The notes below the pieces were generated by a model. That model ran no database searches, was not told where the DNA came from, and saw only the letters and a program-made list of their open reading frames with translations. 64,000 bases of DNA from Moduliflexus sp964602655 (GTDB taxonomy: Bacteria; Moduliflexota; Moduliflexia; Moduliflexales; Moduliflexaceae), in NCBI GenBank assembly GCA_964602655.1, contig CAZRSF010000009.1, positions 1-64,000 of the forward strand, written 5' to 3'. Positions within the stretch are counted from its first letter, which is position 1. Each line of letters starts with the position of its first letter. Both the position numbers and the translations under genes were made by a program. Below, piece after piece: positions 33,326-42,619 of this stretch.

Positions 33326-35449
33326 ATGAAACAACTCGATTATGCCGCAGTGATTGCCAAAGAATTGAATATTACGCCGCAGCAAGTTAACGCGGTCGCG
33401 AAATTATTGGAAGAAGGGGCGACGATCCCGTTTATCGCCCGTTATCGCAAAGAGGCGACCGGTACGCTCGATGAAGTCGCGATTCAGCAGATTCGCGACC
33501 GGCTCGAACAACTCGCTGAACTGGACAAACGCCGCGAGGCGATTTGCAGTTCGCTGCAAGAACGCGACTTGCTGACACCGGAATTGCAGAAGCAGATTGA
33601 CACAGCGCCGACAATGGCGCAATTGGAAGATTTGTATCTGCCGTATCGTCCGAAACGCCGCACACGCGCCACGATTGCGCGAGAAAAAGGGCTTGAGCCA
33701 TTAGCGGAAGCTCTCTTTAAACAGGAGAATAAAGCAATTGATGCGAAGCCGTTCATTAACGCCGAAAAAGGCGTGGACAGCGAGGCCGACGCCTTTGCGG
33801 GCGCAATGGACATCATCGCGGAGTGGATCAGCGAAGACGCCCGCATTCGCGGCCATCAGCGGTATTTGTACGAAAATCGCGCTCAACTGCAATCGTCGGT
33901 GGTGAAGAAAAAAGAGGAAGAAGCCGCCAAATTCCGCGACTATTTCGAATGGCAGGAGCCGCTGGATAAAGCGCCGTCGCATCGCATTCTCGCGATGCTG
34001 CGCGGCGAGCGCGAAGGCTTTTTGACGATCCACGCCCAGCCGAATCCCGACGAGGCGCTTGCCGCGCTGGAAAAACTCGTGATCAAAGGCCAGGGGCCAG
34101 CGGCGGAGAAAGTCCGCGAGGCCGCGCATGACGCCTACAAGCGGTTGTTAGCACCGTCGCTGGAAACCGAAGCGCTGCGAGCCGCCAAAGAACGCGCCGA
34201 TCATGACGCGATTCAGGTCTTTGTCAGAAACTTGCGCGAACTCTTGCTTGCGTCGCCGTTAGGTCAGAAGCGCGTGCTTGCGGTCGATCCGGGCTTTCGC
34301 ACCGGCTGCAAAGTCGTCGCGCTCGACGCACAGGGAAATTTGAAACAGAATACGACGATTTATCCGACGCTTGGCGAACGCCAGAAAGAGCAGGCCGCAG
34401 CGACGGTGCAAGAACTGTGCAAAAAATTCCAAATCGAAGCGGTCGCGGTCGGCAACGGTACGGCAAGCCGCGAAACCGAGGCGTTTCTGCGGGAATTGAA
34501 TCTCGATGCGTCAATCGTGATGGTGGATGAAAGCGGCGCGTCCATTTATTCCGCCAGCGAAGTGGCGCGGGACGAATTCCCGGATTATGACGTGACCGTG
34601 CGCGGTTCGGTTTCGATTGGCCGCCGCCTGCAAGACCCGCTCGCCGAACTCGTCAAAATTGACCCGAAATCCATTGGCGTCGGGCAGTATCAGCATGACG
34701 TGGATCAACCCGCGCTCAAAAAGAGCCTTGACGACGTGGTGATGAGTTGCGTCAACGCGGTCGGCGTGGAGGCGAACACCGCCAGCGCCCAACTTTTGAC
34801 CTACGTTTCCGGCCTCGGCCCGCAATTGGCGAAAAACATCGTCAAATATCGCGAAGAAAAAGGGCCGTTTCGCAAGCGCGAAGACCTGAAAAAAATTCCC
34901 CGTTTCGGCGCAAAAACCTTCGAACAGGCGGCGGGCTTTTTGCGGATTCATAACGGCGACAACCCGCTCGATGCCAGCGCCGTGCATCCTGAACGCTACA
35001 AATTGGTCGAACGGATGGCGCGTGATCTCGGCTGCACGGTGCAGGATTTGATGCGCGACCCGGCGCGACGCAAACAGATCGACATCAAAAAATATGTCGG
35101 CGACGATGTCGGCTTGCCCACGTTGAAAGACATTCTGGCGGAACTCGATAAGCCGGGACGCGATCCGCGCCCGCAGTTCGAGGCGTTCGCCTTCTCCGAC
35201 GCCGTGCATGAATTGAAGGATTTGCGCCCCGGCATGACGCTGCCCGGCATCGTCACGAACGTCACGAATTTCGGCGCGTTCGTGGACATCGGCGTCCATC
35301 AAGACGGTCTCGTGCATATCAGCCAGCTTGCCGACAAATACGTCAAAGACCCGAACGAAGTCGTCAAAGTGCGCCAGAAAGTGACGGTCAAAGTCGTCGA
35401 AGTGGATGCCGCCCGCAAGCGGATCGCGCTGACGATGCGGTTGGGATAA
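33326..35449 (+). CDS. tex: Tex, RNA-binding transcription accessory protein
   Basis: A 707-residue Tex protein, cytosolic, linked to transcription and to RNA and DNA binding. MKQLDYAAVIAKELN at 33326 fits the family N-terminus; the upstream open frame has no support. Visible parts in order: N-terminal helical domain with EEGATIPFIARYRKEATGTLDE, YqgF-like RNase H fold (LAVDPGFRTGCKVVALD, about 330), helix-hairpin-helix (YVSGLGPQLAKNIVKYREEKGPF, about 510), IPRFGAKTFEQAAGFLRI, and a C-terminal S1 domain (GIVTNVTNFGAFVDIGVHQDGLVHIS, about 640-705). Length is slightly below the usual 720-780. It stands alone between repeats. Confidence 0.96.
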   Translation: MKQLDYAAVIAKELNITPQQVNAVAKLLEEGATIPFIARYRKEATGTLDEVAIQQIRDRLEQLAELDKRREAICSSLQERDLLTPELQKQIDTAPTMAQLEDLYLPYRPKRRTRATIAREKGLEPLAEALFKQENKAIDAKPFINAEKGVDSEADAFAGAMDIIAEWISEDARIRGHQRYLYENRAQLQSSVVKKKEEEAAKFRDYFEWQEPLDKAPSHRILAMLRGEREGFLTIHAQPNPDEALAALEKLVIKGQGPAAEKVREAAHDAYKRLLAPSLETEALRAAKERADHDAIQVFVRNLRELLLASPLGQKRVLAVDPGFRTGCKVVALDAQGNLKQNTTIYPTLGERQKEQAAATVQELCKKFQIEAVAVGNGTASRETEAFLRELNLDASIVMVDESGASIYSASEVARDEFPDYDVTVRGSVSIGRRLQDPLAELVKIDPKSIGVGQYQHDVDQPALKKSLDDVVMSCVNAVGVEANTASAQLLTYVSGLGPQLAKNIVKYREEKGPFRKREDLKKIPRFGAKTFEQAAGFLRIHNGDNPLDASAVHPERYKLVERMARDLGCTVQDLMRDPARRKQIDIKKYVGDDVGLPTLKDILAELDKPGRDPRPQFEAFAFSDAVHELKDLRPGMTLPGIVTNVTNFGAFVDIGVHQDGLVHISQLADKYVKDPNEVVKVRQKVTVKVVEVDAARKRIALTMRLG

Positions 35450-35463
35450 GGATGAACGAGTCG

Positions 35464-35607
35464 GACGCCTTCGCCCTGAAAGGGCGGCGGGATACAGGCA
35501 GTGGTTTCAACCACTGCGAACGGATGAACACGAAATGAACGCGAAACACCGACACCGGCGGTTGAAACAGCCGTCTGTATTCCGCCGCCCTTTCAGGGCG
35601 AAGGCGT
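35464..35607. repeat. Pair of composite palindromic elements after tex
   Basis: CGCCTTCGCCCTGAAAGGGCGGCGG at the left and its complement at the right enclose two GTTTCAAC / GTTGAAAC hairpins. Same composite family as 5168-5264. Confidence 0.8.
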
Positions 35608-35615
35608 TAAAACAT

Positions 35616-35762
35616 TCATTGCATATTGACGAACAAGTTGTCTGACTCGTTCCGATGACACCATGTAAGAGTTCCAACCGCCATAATCACTAAAGAGACG
35701 AAATAGAACGCCAATAATTTTGTTCTGAGCGAATGCTTCATCATTGAAAAGGTGTTCGACAT
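35616..35762 (-). pseudogene. Decayed N-terminal fragment of a PAS protein paralogous to 42620-43312
   Basis: A 48-codon frame reads HSLRTKLLAFYFVSLVIMAVGTL near its start, against HSVRIKLLTVYFVSLLMMAAGIL in the intact gene at 42620. After this first membrane segment the similarity stops and the frame ends. No PAS domain remains. Confidence 0.8.
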
Positions 35763-35808
35763 GCCAATGGCAGAATCGAACACAGATACAAACAAGCTGT
35801 GGGTATTG

Positions 35809-35961
35809 TCATAACCTTCGGCAATACAGCGTCATGGCGAGCAGGAACATGATCCGCGAGACGAGCGTGTTGAGCGACAGCGTATTGACGACATAGTGCC
35901 GGTTGGCGTGAGCGTCTTCTTTCAAAAAAAGCGCAATGACAAACAGCGGCGGCAGAAACAT
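35809..35961 (-). pseudogene. Decayed C-terminal fragment of an AEC permease paralogous to 41659-42594
   Basis: The frame reads FVIALFLKEDAHANRHYVV then NTLSLNTLVSRIMFLLAMT, nearly identical to the last 45 residues of the intact AEC permease. The DNA is also closely similar. Upstream similarity ends at about 35961. It lies immediately before the PAS-protein fragment, in the same order as the intact pair. Confidence 0.88.
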
Positions 35962-36133
35962 CTCCGAAAGCGATCACTGCCGCTTAACATGTTGCATCTG
36001 CGTCATTTTTCGAAAAGCTCTGGTAAGGGTATATCCGTATAATAGACAAAACAGAGTGAACGATTCGACGGGTGAGAATCAATCAAGGCCACTGATGAAG
36101 AGAGACGCCCCGGCGGGGCGTCTCTACCGAGGA
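35962..36133. repeat. Intergenic stretch with GACGCCCCGGCGGGGCGTC palindrome
   Basis: The palindrome AGAGACGCCCC/GGGGCGTCTCT (36101-36125) ends eight bases before the aminotransferase gene end and may terminate it. A sister copy is at 43373-43393. Nothing else is recognised. Confidence 0.75.
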
Positions 36134-37348
36134 TTATTCCACCGAATGCCGGGGGTCGCGCACGAGATGTTCTTCCATCATCGCCATGCCTTTGGACACG
36201 TTCACATCCACGCCGAATTGCTTGAAGCTCATCCCCATCGCATGCAGGGTGCGAAACAGGTTGTAGGAGCGGCACTGCTCGCCCATCTGCCCGATGCGGA
36301 CGATATTCAGGCCGAACGCGCCGGAGATGTCCACATGAAACGTATCTACCATGTATTTGCGTATCGCATTGCCATCCACGCTTTCGGGAACGTCAATCGC
36401 CACCACCGAATTCAGCCGATACGCTTTCGGGATGAACAGATGCAGCCCCATCGCCTCGATGCCGGCCTGAAGCGCGAGCGAACTGACTAAATGCCGTTCG
36501 AGTCGGGCTTCGAGCGTTTCTTCGCAAATCAGGCGCAACGCCTCGTGAATCGCTAACACGCCAGGAACAGGAGCGGTATAGTGATAGTTGTGGCGCTCCC
36601 AGAAATTCAGAGCGCGACGAGCGTCGAGACACCAGTGGGGGCAGCGTTCCGGGCGCGATTCGACCACCTTCCAGGCGTCGTGCGAAAACGCGATCAACGA
36701 GACGCCGGGAATCGAGGAGAGTCCTTTCTGCCCGCCGGTCACGACCACATCAAGCTGCCATTCGTCCATATACAGCGGCATTGTCGTCAACGTGCAAACC
36801 GCGTCCACCACCATCAGCGCGCCATGCGCTTTGACGATGCGGGCGATTTCGGGCAACTCTTTGTTGTGAATGCCGCAGGAGGTTTCCCCTTGCACAATCG
36901 TCACCACGTCGAAATGCTCTTGCTGCAACGCTTCTTCCACCATGTCGGCTGTCACCGGTTGACGCCCCTCTGGCTCCAAATAGCGGCAGGTTGCCCCGAT
37001 GCCTTCGGCCATTTCGCCGAAGCGGGCGCTGAACGTGCCGATTTTCAGAATCAGTGCTTTGCGTCCCGGCCAGAGCAGATTGGTCATCGCCATTTCCATT
37101 GTGGCCGAAGATGGGCCGGAGACGCCGAAGATTTTTTCGCTATGCGTCTGAAAGACATACTGCCCCATGATTTTGACGCGATCCACGATGCGATTCATGG
37201 TCGGGCCGAGATGGTTGATTACCACGCCATTGGCCTGCGCCACGGCGTGCGGAATCGGCACCGGCCCTGCGCCCATCAGCAGCAGCGGCTCTGTCGGCAA
37301 AATATCGGATAACGGAACTATCTGAGGGACATCAACCTTGCGTGTCAT
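36134..37348 (-). CDS. Class V PLP-dependent aminotransferase (alanine-glyoxylate / serine-pyruvate type)
   Basis: A 404-residue fold-type I enzyme. Motifs include LLLMGAGPVPIP at the N-terminus, IFGVSGPSSATMEMAMTNLL, VVDAVCTLTTMPLYMDEWQLD (Asp contacting the PLP ring nitrogen) and VVTGGQKGLSSIPG with the Schiff-base Lys (about 206). The C-terminal domain has FHVDISGAFGLNIVRIGQMG. Close family members transfer the amino group of alanine, serine or phosphonate-type donors to glyoxylate or pyruvate; the exact donor cannot be told. The gene is divergent from yggS, itself a PLP-binding protein, which is suggestive but not proof of a link. Confidence 0.88.
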   Translation of the reverse strand: MTRKVDVPQIVPLSDILPTEPLLLMGAGPVPIPHAVAQANGVVINHLGPTMNRIVDRVKIMGQYVFQTHSEKIFGVSGPSSATMEMAMTNLLWPGRKALILKIGTFSARFGEMAEGIGATCRYLEPEGRQPVTADMVEEALQQEHFDVVTIVQGETSCGIHNKELPEIARIVKAHGALMVVDAVCTLTTMPLYMDEWQLDVVVTGGQKGLSSIPGVSLIAFSHDAWKVVESRPERCPHWCLDARRALNFWERHNYHYTAPVPGVLAIHEALRLICEETLEARLERHLVSSLALQAGIEAMGLHLFIPKAYRLNSVVAIDVPESVDGNAIRKYMVDTFHVDISGAFGLNIVRIGQMGEQCRSYNLFRTLHAMGMSFKQFGVDVNVSKGMAMMEEHLVRDPRHSVE

Positions 37349-37392
37349 AATTCATTACCTCATATTATCGTTGATGGCGGTTCTTCTCTCAA

Positions 37393-37425
37393 AGCTGTCA
37401 GACACGTTCAACGTGTCTGACAGCT
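37393..37425. repeat. TGTCAGACACG palindrome between divergent genes
   Basis: AGCTGTCAGACACGTT and complement, in the 5' region of the divergent aminotransferase and yggS genes, so not a terminator of either. Confidence 0.8.
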
Positions 37426-37554
37426 ATGCCGCATGTTTGAACGGCAAAGAGAACCGAAAAGAGTTCTTGACATTTTTTTCAGGTCTTACCGAAAGATTCG
37501 GTAGAAACATAAAAAGCCCACGCTGTCGCTATAAACTTGTCAAGAGTTATGTAT

Positions 37555-37601
37555 GTCGAAATTATATTTCGACGCTGAGTGAACGAAATACGATTTCGTT
37601 C
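37555..37601 (+). promoter_or_regulatory. Two tandem palindromes sharing CGAAAT-N3-ATTTCG upstream of yggS
   Basis: GTCGAAAT-TAT-ATTTCGAC at 37555-37573 and GAACGAAAT-ACG-ATTTCGTTC, in two arms, at 37581-37601. They share the core CGAAATnnnATTTCG, 26 bases apart centre to centre. They could be twin operator sites or leader hairpins; a weak promoter (TTGTCA 37538-37543, TTATAT 37562-37567) would overlap the first. Confidence 0.45.
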
Positions 37602-37625
37602 CACAACGATAAGGAAGAGAAGCGT

Positions 37626-38303
37626 ATGAGCATTACCGAAAACTACCACCGCCTGCGCGACGAGATCCCGGAGCATGTCACGATCGTGCTGGCCGCGAAA
37701 ACCCGGACGCCGGACGACGTCCTGGAAGCGATGGCTGCCGGCGCGACCGACATCGGCGAGAATTACGTGCAGGAAGCCGAAACCATGCAGCAGGCGTTGG
37801 GGGAATCCGTCCGCCGCGTCCGCTGGCACATGATCGGCGCGTTGCAAAGTAATAAAATCAACAAAGCGCTGCCGCTGTTCGACGTGTTCCAGACCATAGA
37901 TTCGCTTGAAAAAGCGCAAGCATTCGAGACACGCGCCGCTCGTTTCGGGCGCATCTGGCCGGTCTATCTCGAAGTCAATATCGCCAGTGAAACCTCGAAA
38001 GCCGGACTGCCGCCGGAATATGAACAGATCGAACGATTAGCGCGAGAAATGGCGGCATTCGAGCATCTGCGCGTCGAAGGCGTCATGACGATGGGCGTGT
38101 TTACGCCTGACCCGGAAGAGAGCCGCCCGTATTTCCGCGCTGCTCGGCTGATTTTCGACCGGCTTGGCGCGCTGAATCTGCCGAATGTGACCATGAAGAC
38201 GCTTTCGATGGGGATGTCCGATTCCTACCGCGTCGCCATCGAAGAAGGCTCAAATATGGTGCGGCTCGGCACGATCGTATTCGGTGCGCGACAGTATGCG
38301 TAA
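37626..38303 (+). CDS. yggS: YggS/PLPBP pyridoxal phosphate homeostasis protein
   Basis: A 225-residue PLP-binding TIM-barrel protein without known enzymatic activity that buffers PLP and affects amino acid and B6 balance. The ATG at 37626 follows AAGGAAG; the longer open frame only traverses repeats. Hallmarks: VLAAKTRTPDDVLEAMAAGATDIGENYVQEA (PLP Lys in AAKT), WHMIGALQSNK, VYLEVNIASETSKAG, LRVEGVMTMG and the phosphate-binding end LSMGMSDSYRVAIEEGSNMVRLGTIVFGAR. All expected regions are present. Typical members say LSMGMSxDxxxAI, so this one is standard. Confidence 0.95.
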   Translation: MSITENYHRLRDEIPEHVTIVLAAKTRTPDDVLEAMAAGATDIGENYVQEAETMQQALGESVRRVRWHMIGALQSNKINKALPLFDVFQTIDSLEKAQAFETRAARFGRIWPVYLEVNIASETSKAGLPPEYEQIERLAREMAAFEHLRVEGVMTMGVFTPDPEESRPYFRAARLIFDRLGALNLPNVTMKTLSMGMSDSYRVAIEEGSNMVRLGTIVFGARQYA

Positions 38304-38324
38304 TCTTTTGCGGCGAAGCCGCTA

Positions 38325-38416
38325 TTTCCCCTCCTGGGAGGGGTAGGGGTGGGTTCGTGACGCCGGGAGATTACCTATTTCATTCACCCACCCCTTGCCC
38401 CTCCCAGGAGGGGAAT
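38325..38416. repeat. Palindromic element, same family as the insertion in the U32 gene
   Basis: Arms TTTCCCCTCCTGGGAGGGG, AGGGGTGGGTT and complements around a loop. It lies between yggS and the M16 protease gene and is the intergenic sister of 4247-4339. Confidence 0.9.
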
Positions 38417-38497
38417 CGTCCGCCTTTGGCGATATGGGGCGATACTGACATTTACATTACGCGTCATGTCGAAACATGGCGCGGGATAAATTATCTT

Positions 38498-41416
38498 ATG
38501 CAACAAACCTACGGATTTACCCTGATCAAAGATCAGACCATTCCTGAAATCAATGCCCACGCCAAACTGTTCCGCCATGACAAAAGCGGCGCGGAACTTC
38601 TCTCAATCGAAAACAGCGACGAAAACAAGGCGTTCGGCATTTCGTTTCGCACACCGCCCGCCGATTCCACCGGCGTGGCGCATATTCTGGAACATTCCGT
38701 CCTGTGCGGCTCGCGCAAATATCCGGTGAAAGAGCCGTTCGTGGAACTTGTCAAAGGCTCGTTGAACACGTTCGTGAATGCGCTGACCTTCCCGGACAAA
38801 ACCAGCTATCCGGTGGCGAGCCAGAACGTCAAAGACCTGTATAACCTGATTGACGTGTATCTCGACGCCGTGCTCTACCCGCGCATCACGCCGCAGATTT
38901 TCATGCAGGAAGGCTGGCATTACGAACTCGACGCGCCGGATGCGCCAATGACCTTCAAGGGCGTGGTATTCAACGAAATGAAAGGCGCGTATTCGTCGCC
39001 GGACAGCCTGTTGAATCGGCTGTCGCAGCAAGCGCTCTTCCCAGATACCACATACGGCGCGGACTCCGGCGGCGATCCTGAAGTGATCCCGAATTTGACC
39101 TATCAGCAGTTCAAGTCATTCCACGAAACCTATTATCATCCGTCCAACGCCATGCTATTTTTCTACGGCGACGACGACCCGACGGAACGCCTGCGTTACC
39201 TGAATGAATGGCTCAACGAGTTCGACCGGAAACCGGCTGCGGCTGAAATTGGCTTGCAAGAGCGGTTCGCTGCGCCGAAAAACGTGGTCGCAGCGTATGA
39301 CGCTGGTGAAAACAGCGATCTTGCCAAAAAAGGGCTGATGACGATCAACTGGCTGCTGACGGAAGGAAATCACGCCGAAGATGTGTTAGGCTGGCTGATG
39401 CTGCATCACATTTTAGTCGGAACGGCTGCCTCGCCGCTCCGCAAGGCGCTGATTGATTCCGGGCTTGGCGAAGACGTGACCGGCGGCGGACTCGAATACG
39501 AATTACGGCAATTGTGTTTCTCCACCGGCCTGAAAGGGATTGCGCCGGAAGACGCCGGGCGCGTCGAAGAGGTGATTTTCTCCACGCTCACCGCGCTGTC
39601 TCAGGCCGGCATCGAGCCGGAGATGATCGAAGCGGCAGTCAACACTACCGAATTCAGTTTGCGGGAGCAGAATACCGGCGGTTTTCCGCGCGGATTAGCG
39701 CTGATGTTCACCGCGCTGACCACCTGGCTGCATGGCAATGACCCAATCGAACCGCTTGCGTTCGAAAAACCGCTTCAGGCGATCAAAGCCCGGCTACAAG
39801 CCGGCGAACGCTATTTCGAGCGATTGATCGGCGAGATGTTATTGGAAAATCCGCACCGCGCCACCGTGCTGCTGCGCCCGGATGCCGAGTTCGGCAAACA
39901 GCGCAAAGCCGCAGAAGACGCGCGATTAGCGCAGGCAAAAGCCGCGATGACGCCCGCCGAAATCGAGGCGATTGTAGGGCAGACGCAGGAATTGAAACGG
40001 ATGCAGGAGACGCCTGATTCGCCGGAGGCGCTTGCGACAATTCCGATGCTGACGCTGGCGGATTTGGACAGACAGAATACGTTGATTCCGACAGAAGCCC
40101 TCAAACATGGCTACACGGAAATTTTACATCACGACCTGTTTACCAACGGCATTGTCTATCTCGATCTCGCGTTCGATATTCATACGCTGCCGCAGGAATT
40201 GCTGCCGTATGCGCCGCTGTTCAGTCGGGCGTTGCTCAATATCGGCACGGAAACAGAGGATTTCGTCAAATTGCAGCAGCGCATCGGCTGCAAAACCGGC
40301 GGCATCTGGCCGACATTCGTCAATTCCGCGATCTTCGGGCAGGACACCAGCGCGGCGCGGCTCGTGCTGCGCGGCAAAGCGACCGTCGCCCAAACCGACC
40401 ATCTGCTCGATATTTTGCACGACATTTTGCTGACCGTCAAACTCGACAATCAGGAGCGCTTCAAACAGTTGGTTCTGGAAAACAAAGCCCGCAAAGAATC
40501 GAGCCTGATCCCGTCAGGCAGCCAGGTGGCCGGAACGCGCCTGAGCGCGCATTTTCACGAATCCGGCTGGTTTTCCGAACAGACCAACGGCGTAAGCTCG
40601 CTCTTTTTTACGCGCCAGCTTGCCGACGATGTGGAAAAAAACTGGCCGTCCGTGCTGGAAAAATTAGAAGCGATCCGGCAGATCGCCGTCAACCGGAATG
40701 CGCTGTTGTGTAACGTGACGGTTGATCGGGAAAATTGGAATCTTGTACTGCCTAAATTGACGCAATTTGTGGATATGTTACCTGCTGCGCCGATGAATTC
40801 AGCGATCTGGACGCCGGAAACGTTTGCGTCGAACGAAGGCTTGACGATTCCGACGCAGGTCAATTACGTGGCAAAAGGCGCGAATCTCTACGCCGCAGGC
40901 TACCGGCATCATGGATCGATCAGCGTGATCACGAATTACCTGCGGACGACGTGGCTTTGGGAAAAAGTGCGCGTGCAGGGCGGCGCGTATGGCGGATTCT
41001 GCTGGTTCGAACGGCGTTCCGGCGTATTCACGTTTGCCTCGTACCGCGATCCGAATCTGCTTGCCACTGTTGAAAATTACGACCAGACCGCGCATTTTCT
41101 GCGGAACGCCGACATCAGCGATGAGGAATTGACGAAAAACATTATCGGCGTGATCGGCCAGATTGACGATTACCAACTGCCGGACGCCAAAGGCTACACC
41201 GCGATGATGTGGCATCTGCTGGGCGAGCGCGACGAAGATCGGCAGCGCGTTCGGAATGAAGTCCTGTCCACGACGACGAAAGATTTTCGGGCGTTTGCCG
41301 ATGTGCTGGAACAGGTGAATCAGCAAGGATTGGTTGTGGTATTGGGATCGCCGGATGCCATTCGGCAGGCGAATCAGGAACGCGGCGCGTGGCTCGAAAC
41401 GCTGAAAGTGCTGTAA
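38498..41416 (+). CDS. M16C metallopeptidase, PreP/presequence protease-like
   Basis: A 972-residue zinc protease matching the PreP family in length (about 970-1000). The inverted zinc motif is HILEH (62-66) in VAHILEHSVLCGSRKYPVKEPF, with NEMKGAY further on carrying the expected third ligand Glu. A region like M16C_assoc lies in the middle, and the second half repeats the M16 fold with LLNIGTETEDF and RTTWLWEKVRVQGGAYGG. Family members degrade peptides inside a closed chamber. MQQTYGFTLIKDQTIPEI is the family start; the open frame extends 47 codons upstream but through the palindromic element at 38325. No signal peptide, so cytosolic. No ribosome site is obvious. Confidence 0.93.
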   Translation: MQQTYGFTLIKDQTIPEINAHAKLFRHDKSGAELLSIENSDENKAFGISFRTPPADSTGVAHILEHSVLCGSRKYPVKEPFVELVKGSLNTFVNALTFPDKTSYPVASQNVKDLYNLIDVYLDAVLYPRITPQIFMQEGWHYELDAPDAPMTFKGVVFNEMKGAYSSPDSLLNRLSQQALFPDTTYGADSGGDPEVIPNLTYQQFKSFHETYYHPSNAMLFFYGDDDPTERLRYLNEWLNEFDRKPAAAEIGLQERFAAPKNVVAAYDAGENSDLAKKGLMTINWLLTEGNHAEDVLGWLMLHHILVGTAASPLRKALIDSGLGEDVTGGGLEYELRQLCFSTGLKGIAPEDAGRVEEVIFSTLTALSQAGIEPEMIEAAVNTTEFSLREQNTGGFPRGLALMFTALTTWLHGNDPIEPLAFEKPLQAIKARLQAGERYFERLIGEMLLENPHRATVLLRPDAEFGKQRKAAEDARLAQAKAAMTPAEIEAIVGQTQELKRMQETPDSPEALATIPMLTLADLDRQNTLIPTEALKHGYTEILHHDLFTNGIVYLDLAFDIHTLPQELLPYAPLFSRALLNIGTETEDFVKLQQRIGCKTGGIWPTFVNSAIFGQDTSAARLVLRGKATVAQTDHLLDILHDILLTVKLDNQERFKQLVLENKARKESSLIPSGSQVAGTRLSAHFHESGWFSEQTNGVSSLFFTRQLADDVEKNWPSVLEKLEAIRQIAVNRNALLCNVTVDRENWNLVLPKLTQFVDMLPAAPMNSAIWTPETFASNEGLTIPTQVNYVAKGANLYAAGYRHHGSISVITNYLRTTWLWEKVRVQGGAYGGFCWFERRSGVFTFASYRDPNLLATVENYDQTAHFLRNADISDEELTKNIIGVIGQIDDYQLPDAKGYTAMMWHLLGERDEDRQRVRNEVLSTTTKDFRAFADVLEQVNQQGLVVVLGSPDAIRQANQERGAWLETLKVL

Positions 41417-41658
41417 ACCTGGGATCGCCGGCATCCTGCTGGCGACATAACCGGCAGAATATGATACCCCTGCCAGGCAGGGCTGTTTAGAATCCCCTGC
41501 CCCGGCGATAAATCGCCGGTCTCAAAGCTGAAGGACGCTGAAGCGCCCTGCCCAATCCAGCGGGCTTCAGCCTGCTTTGATTTTGAGACCGGCCATTTAT
41601 GGCTGGGTCTAACTGGGTCTAACAGCCCTGCTCCTGCTTGGGGTGAAATGGACATATC
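41417..41658. repeat. Intergenic palindromes between the protease and AEC genes
   Basis: GGCGATAAATCGCC and a larger imperfect inverted repeat (CCGGTCTCAAA near 41518, TTTTGAGACCGG near 41579) fill the space. A direct repeat CTGGGTCTAA occurs twice near 41603-41622. No gene is seen. Confidence 0.6.
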
Positions 41659-42594
41659 ATGTTCGATATTTTTTTAAGCGTCTTGCCCGTTATCACGATG
41701 TTTTTGATTGGGAATCTTTTACAGCGGTTTCATTTTTTCCGCGCGGAATCCCTCCCGGACATCAAAAAGATCGTGGTATCAATCGCCCTGCCCTGCTTGC
41801 TGTTTCAGGCGTTTGCGTCGCTGCGGCTTCAGGCGAAATTTCTGATCGTGATCGGGCTGGTGTTCGGCATCTGCTGCGTCATGGTGCTGCTCGGTCATCT
41901 GCTTGCGCGGCCACTCAAGATGTCGTCGCTGTATTTCCCGCTGCTGTTGGGCGGATTCGAAACCGGAATGCTCGGCTACGCCATTTTTCTCGCGGTATAT
42001 GGCATGACGGAACTCGATAAATTGGCCTTGATTGACTTAGGGCAGGTGGTGTTCGTCTTTTTCGTGCTGATGGCGATGCTCATCAAGCTCCGCGACGGTA
42101 CGCAGCGCCCGGCGCAGCTTGTCAGAATGTTTCTCACGTCACCGGTGATTATCGCAATATTTCTCGGTCTGTCAGTCAGCCTGTTGAAAGGACGTGTCAG
42201 CGCTCCCGACGCGCGAATGATCAAATATGTCAACACGCTGATCTCAATGCTCGGAAATTTGACTGTGCCGCTGATCTGCCTGACGCTTGGGTATGAATTC
42301 CGCGTTGATTTCGGGATGGCGCGGCTCGCGCTGAAAACAATCGCGATTCGTTCGGCGCTGCTGATCGGCTTTGTGCTGCTGCTGAACAAAGTCGTGTTCG
42401 CGAAACTGATCGGCCTTGATTACATGTATGAATACGCGGCGCTGACGATGTTTCTGCTGCCGCCGCCGTTTGTCATCGCGCTTTTTTTGAAAGAAGACGA
42501 TCACGCCAACCGGCACTATGTCGTCAACACGCTGTCGCTCAGCACGCTCGTCTCGCTGATCATGTTTTTGCTTGCGATGACGTTCTATCGTTGA
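41659..42594 (+). CDS. AEC family (auxin efflux carrier-type) permease
   Basis: A 311-residue inner-membrane transporter with about ten hydrophobic segments in two inverted halves separated near residue 155. Family features are FLIGNLLQRFHFF near the N-terminus, IVVSIALPCLLFQAFA with the conserved Pro in helix 2, GGFETGMLGYAIF and FVIALFLKEDDHANRHYVVN near the end. Relatives export small organic anions such as malate or malonate; the substrate here is open. The PAS-protein gene begins 25 bases after the stop and is likely co-transcribed. A decayed partial copy of this junction lies at 35616-35961. Confidence 0.9.
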   Translation: MFDIFLSVLPVITMFLIGNLLQRFHFFRAESLPDIKKIVVSIALPCLLFQAFASLRLQAKFLIVIGLVFGICCVMVLLGHLLARPLKMSSLYFPLLLGGFETGMLGYAIFLAVYGMTELDKLALIDLGQVVFVFFVLMAMLIKLRDGTQRPAQLVRMFLTSPVIIAIFLGLSVSLLKGRVSAPDARMIKYVNTLISMLGNLTVPLICLTLGYEFRVDFGMARLALKTIAIRSALLIGFVLLLNKVVFAKLIGLDYMYEYAALTMFLLPPPFVIALFLKEDDHANRHYVVNTLSLSTLVSLIMFLLAMTFYR

Positions 42595-42619
42595 GGTGCT
42601 TCAGGAGTGTCAATATACC

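Noticed and set aside
35741..35977. 78-codon minus-strand frame in the AEC remnant region
   Set aside because: It is out of frame with the permease-like sequence; the true remnant is in another frame at 35809-35961.
37338..37625. Long N-terminal extension of yggS
   Set aside because: Contains a repeat and twin palindromes; the family start and ribosome site are at 37626.
38357..38497. 47-codon N-terminal extension of the M16 protease
   Set aside because: It is encoded mainly by the palindromic element and has no protease similarity.
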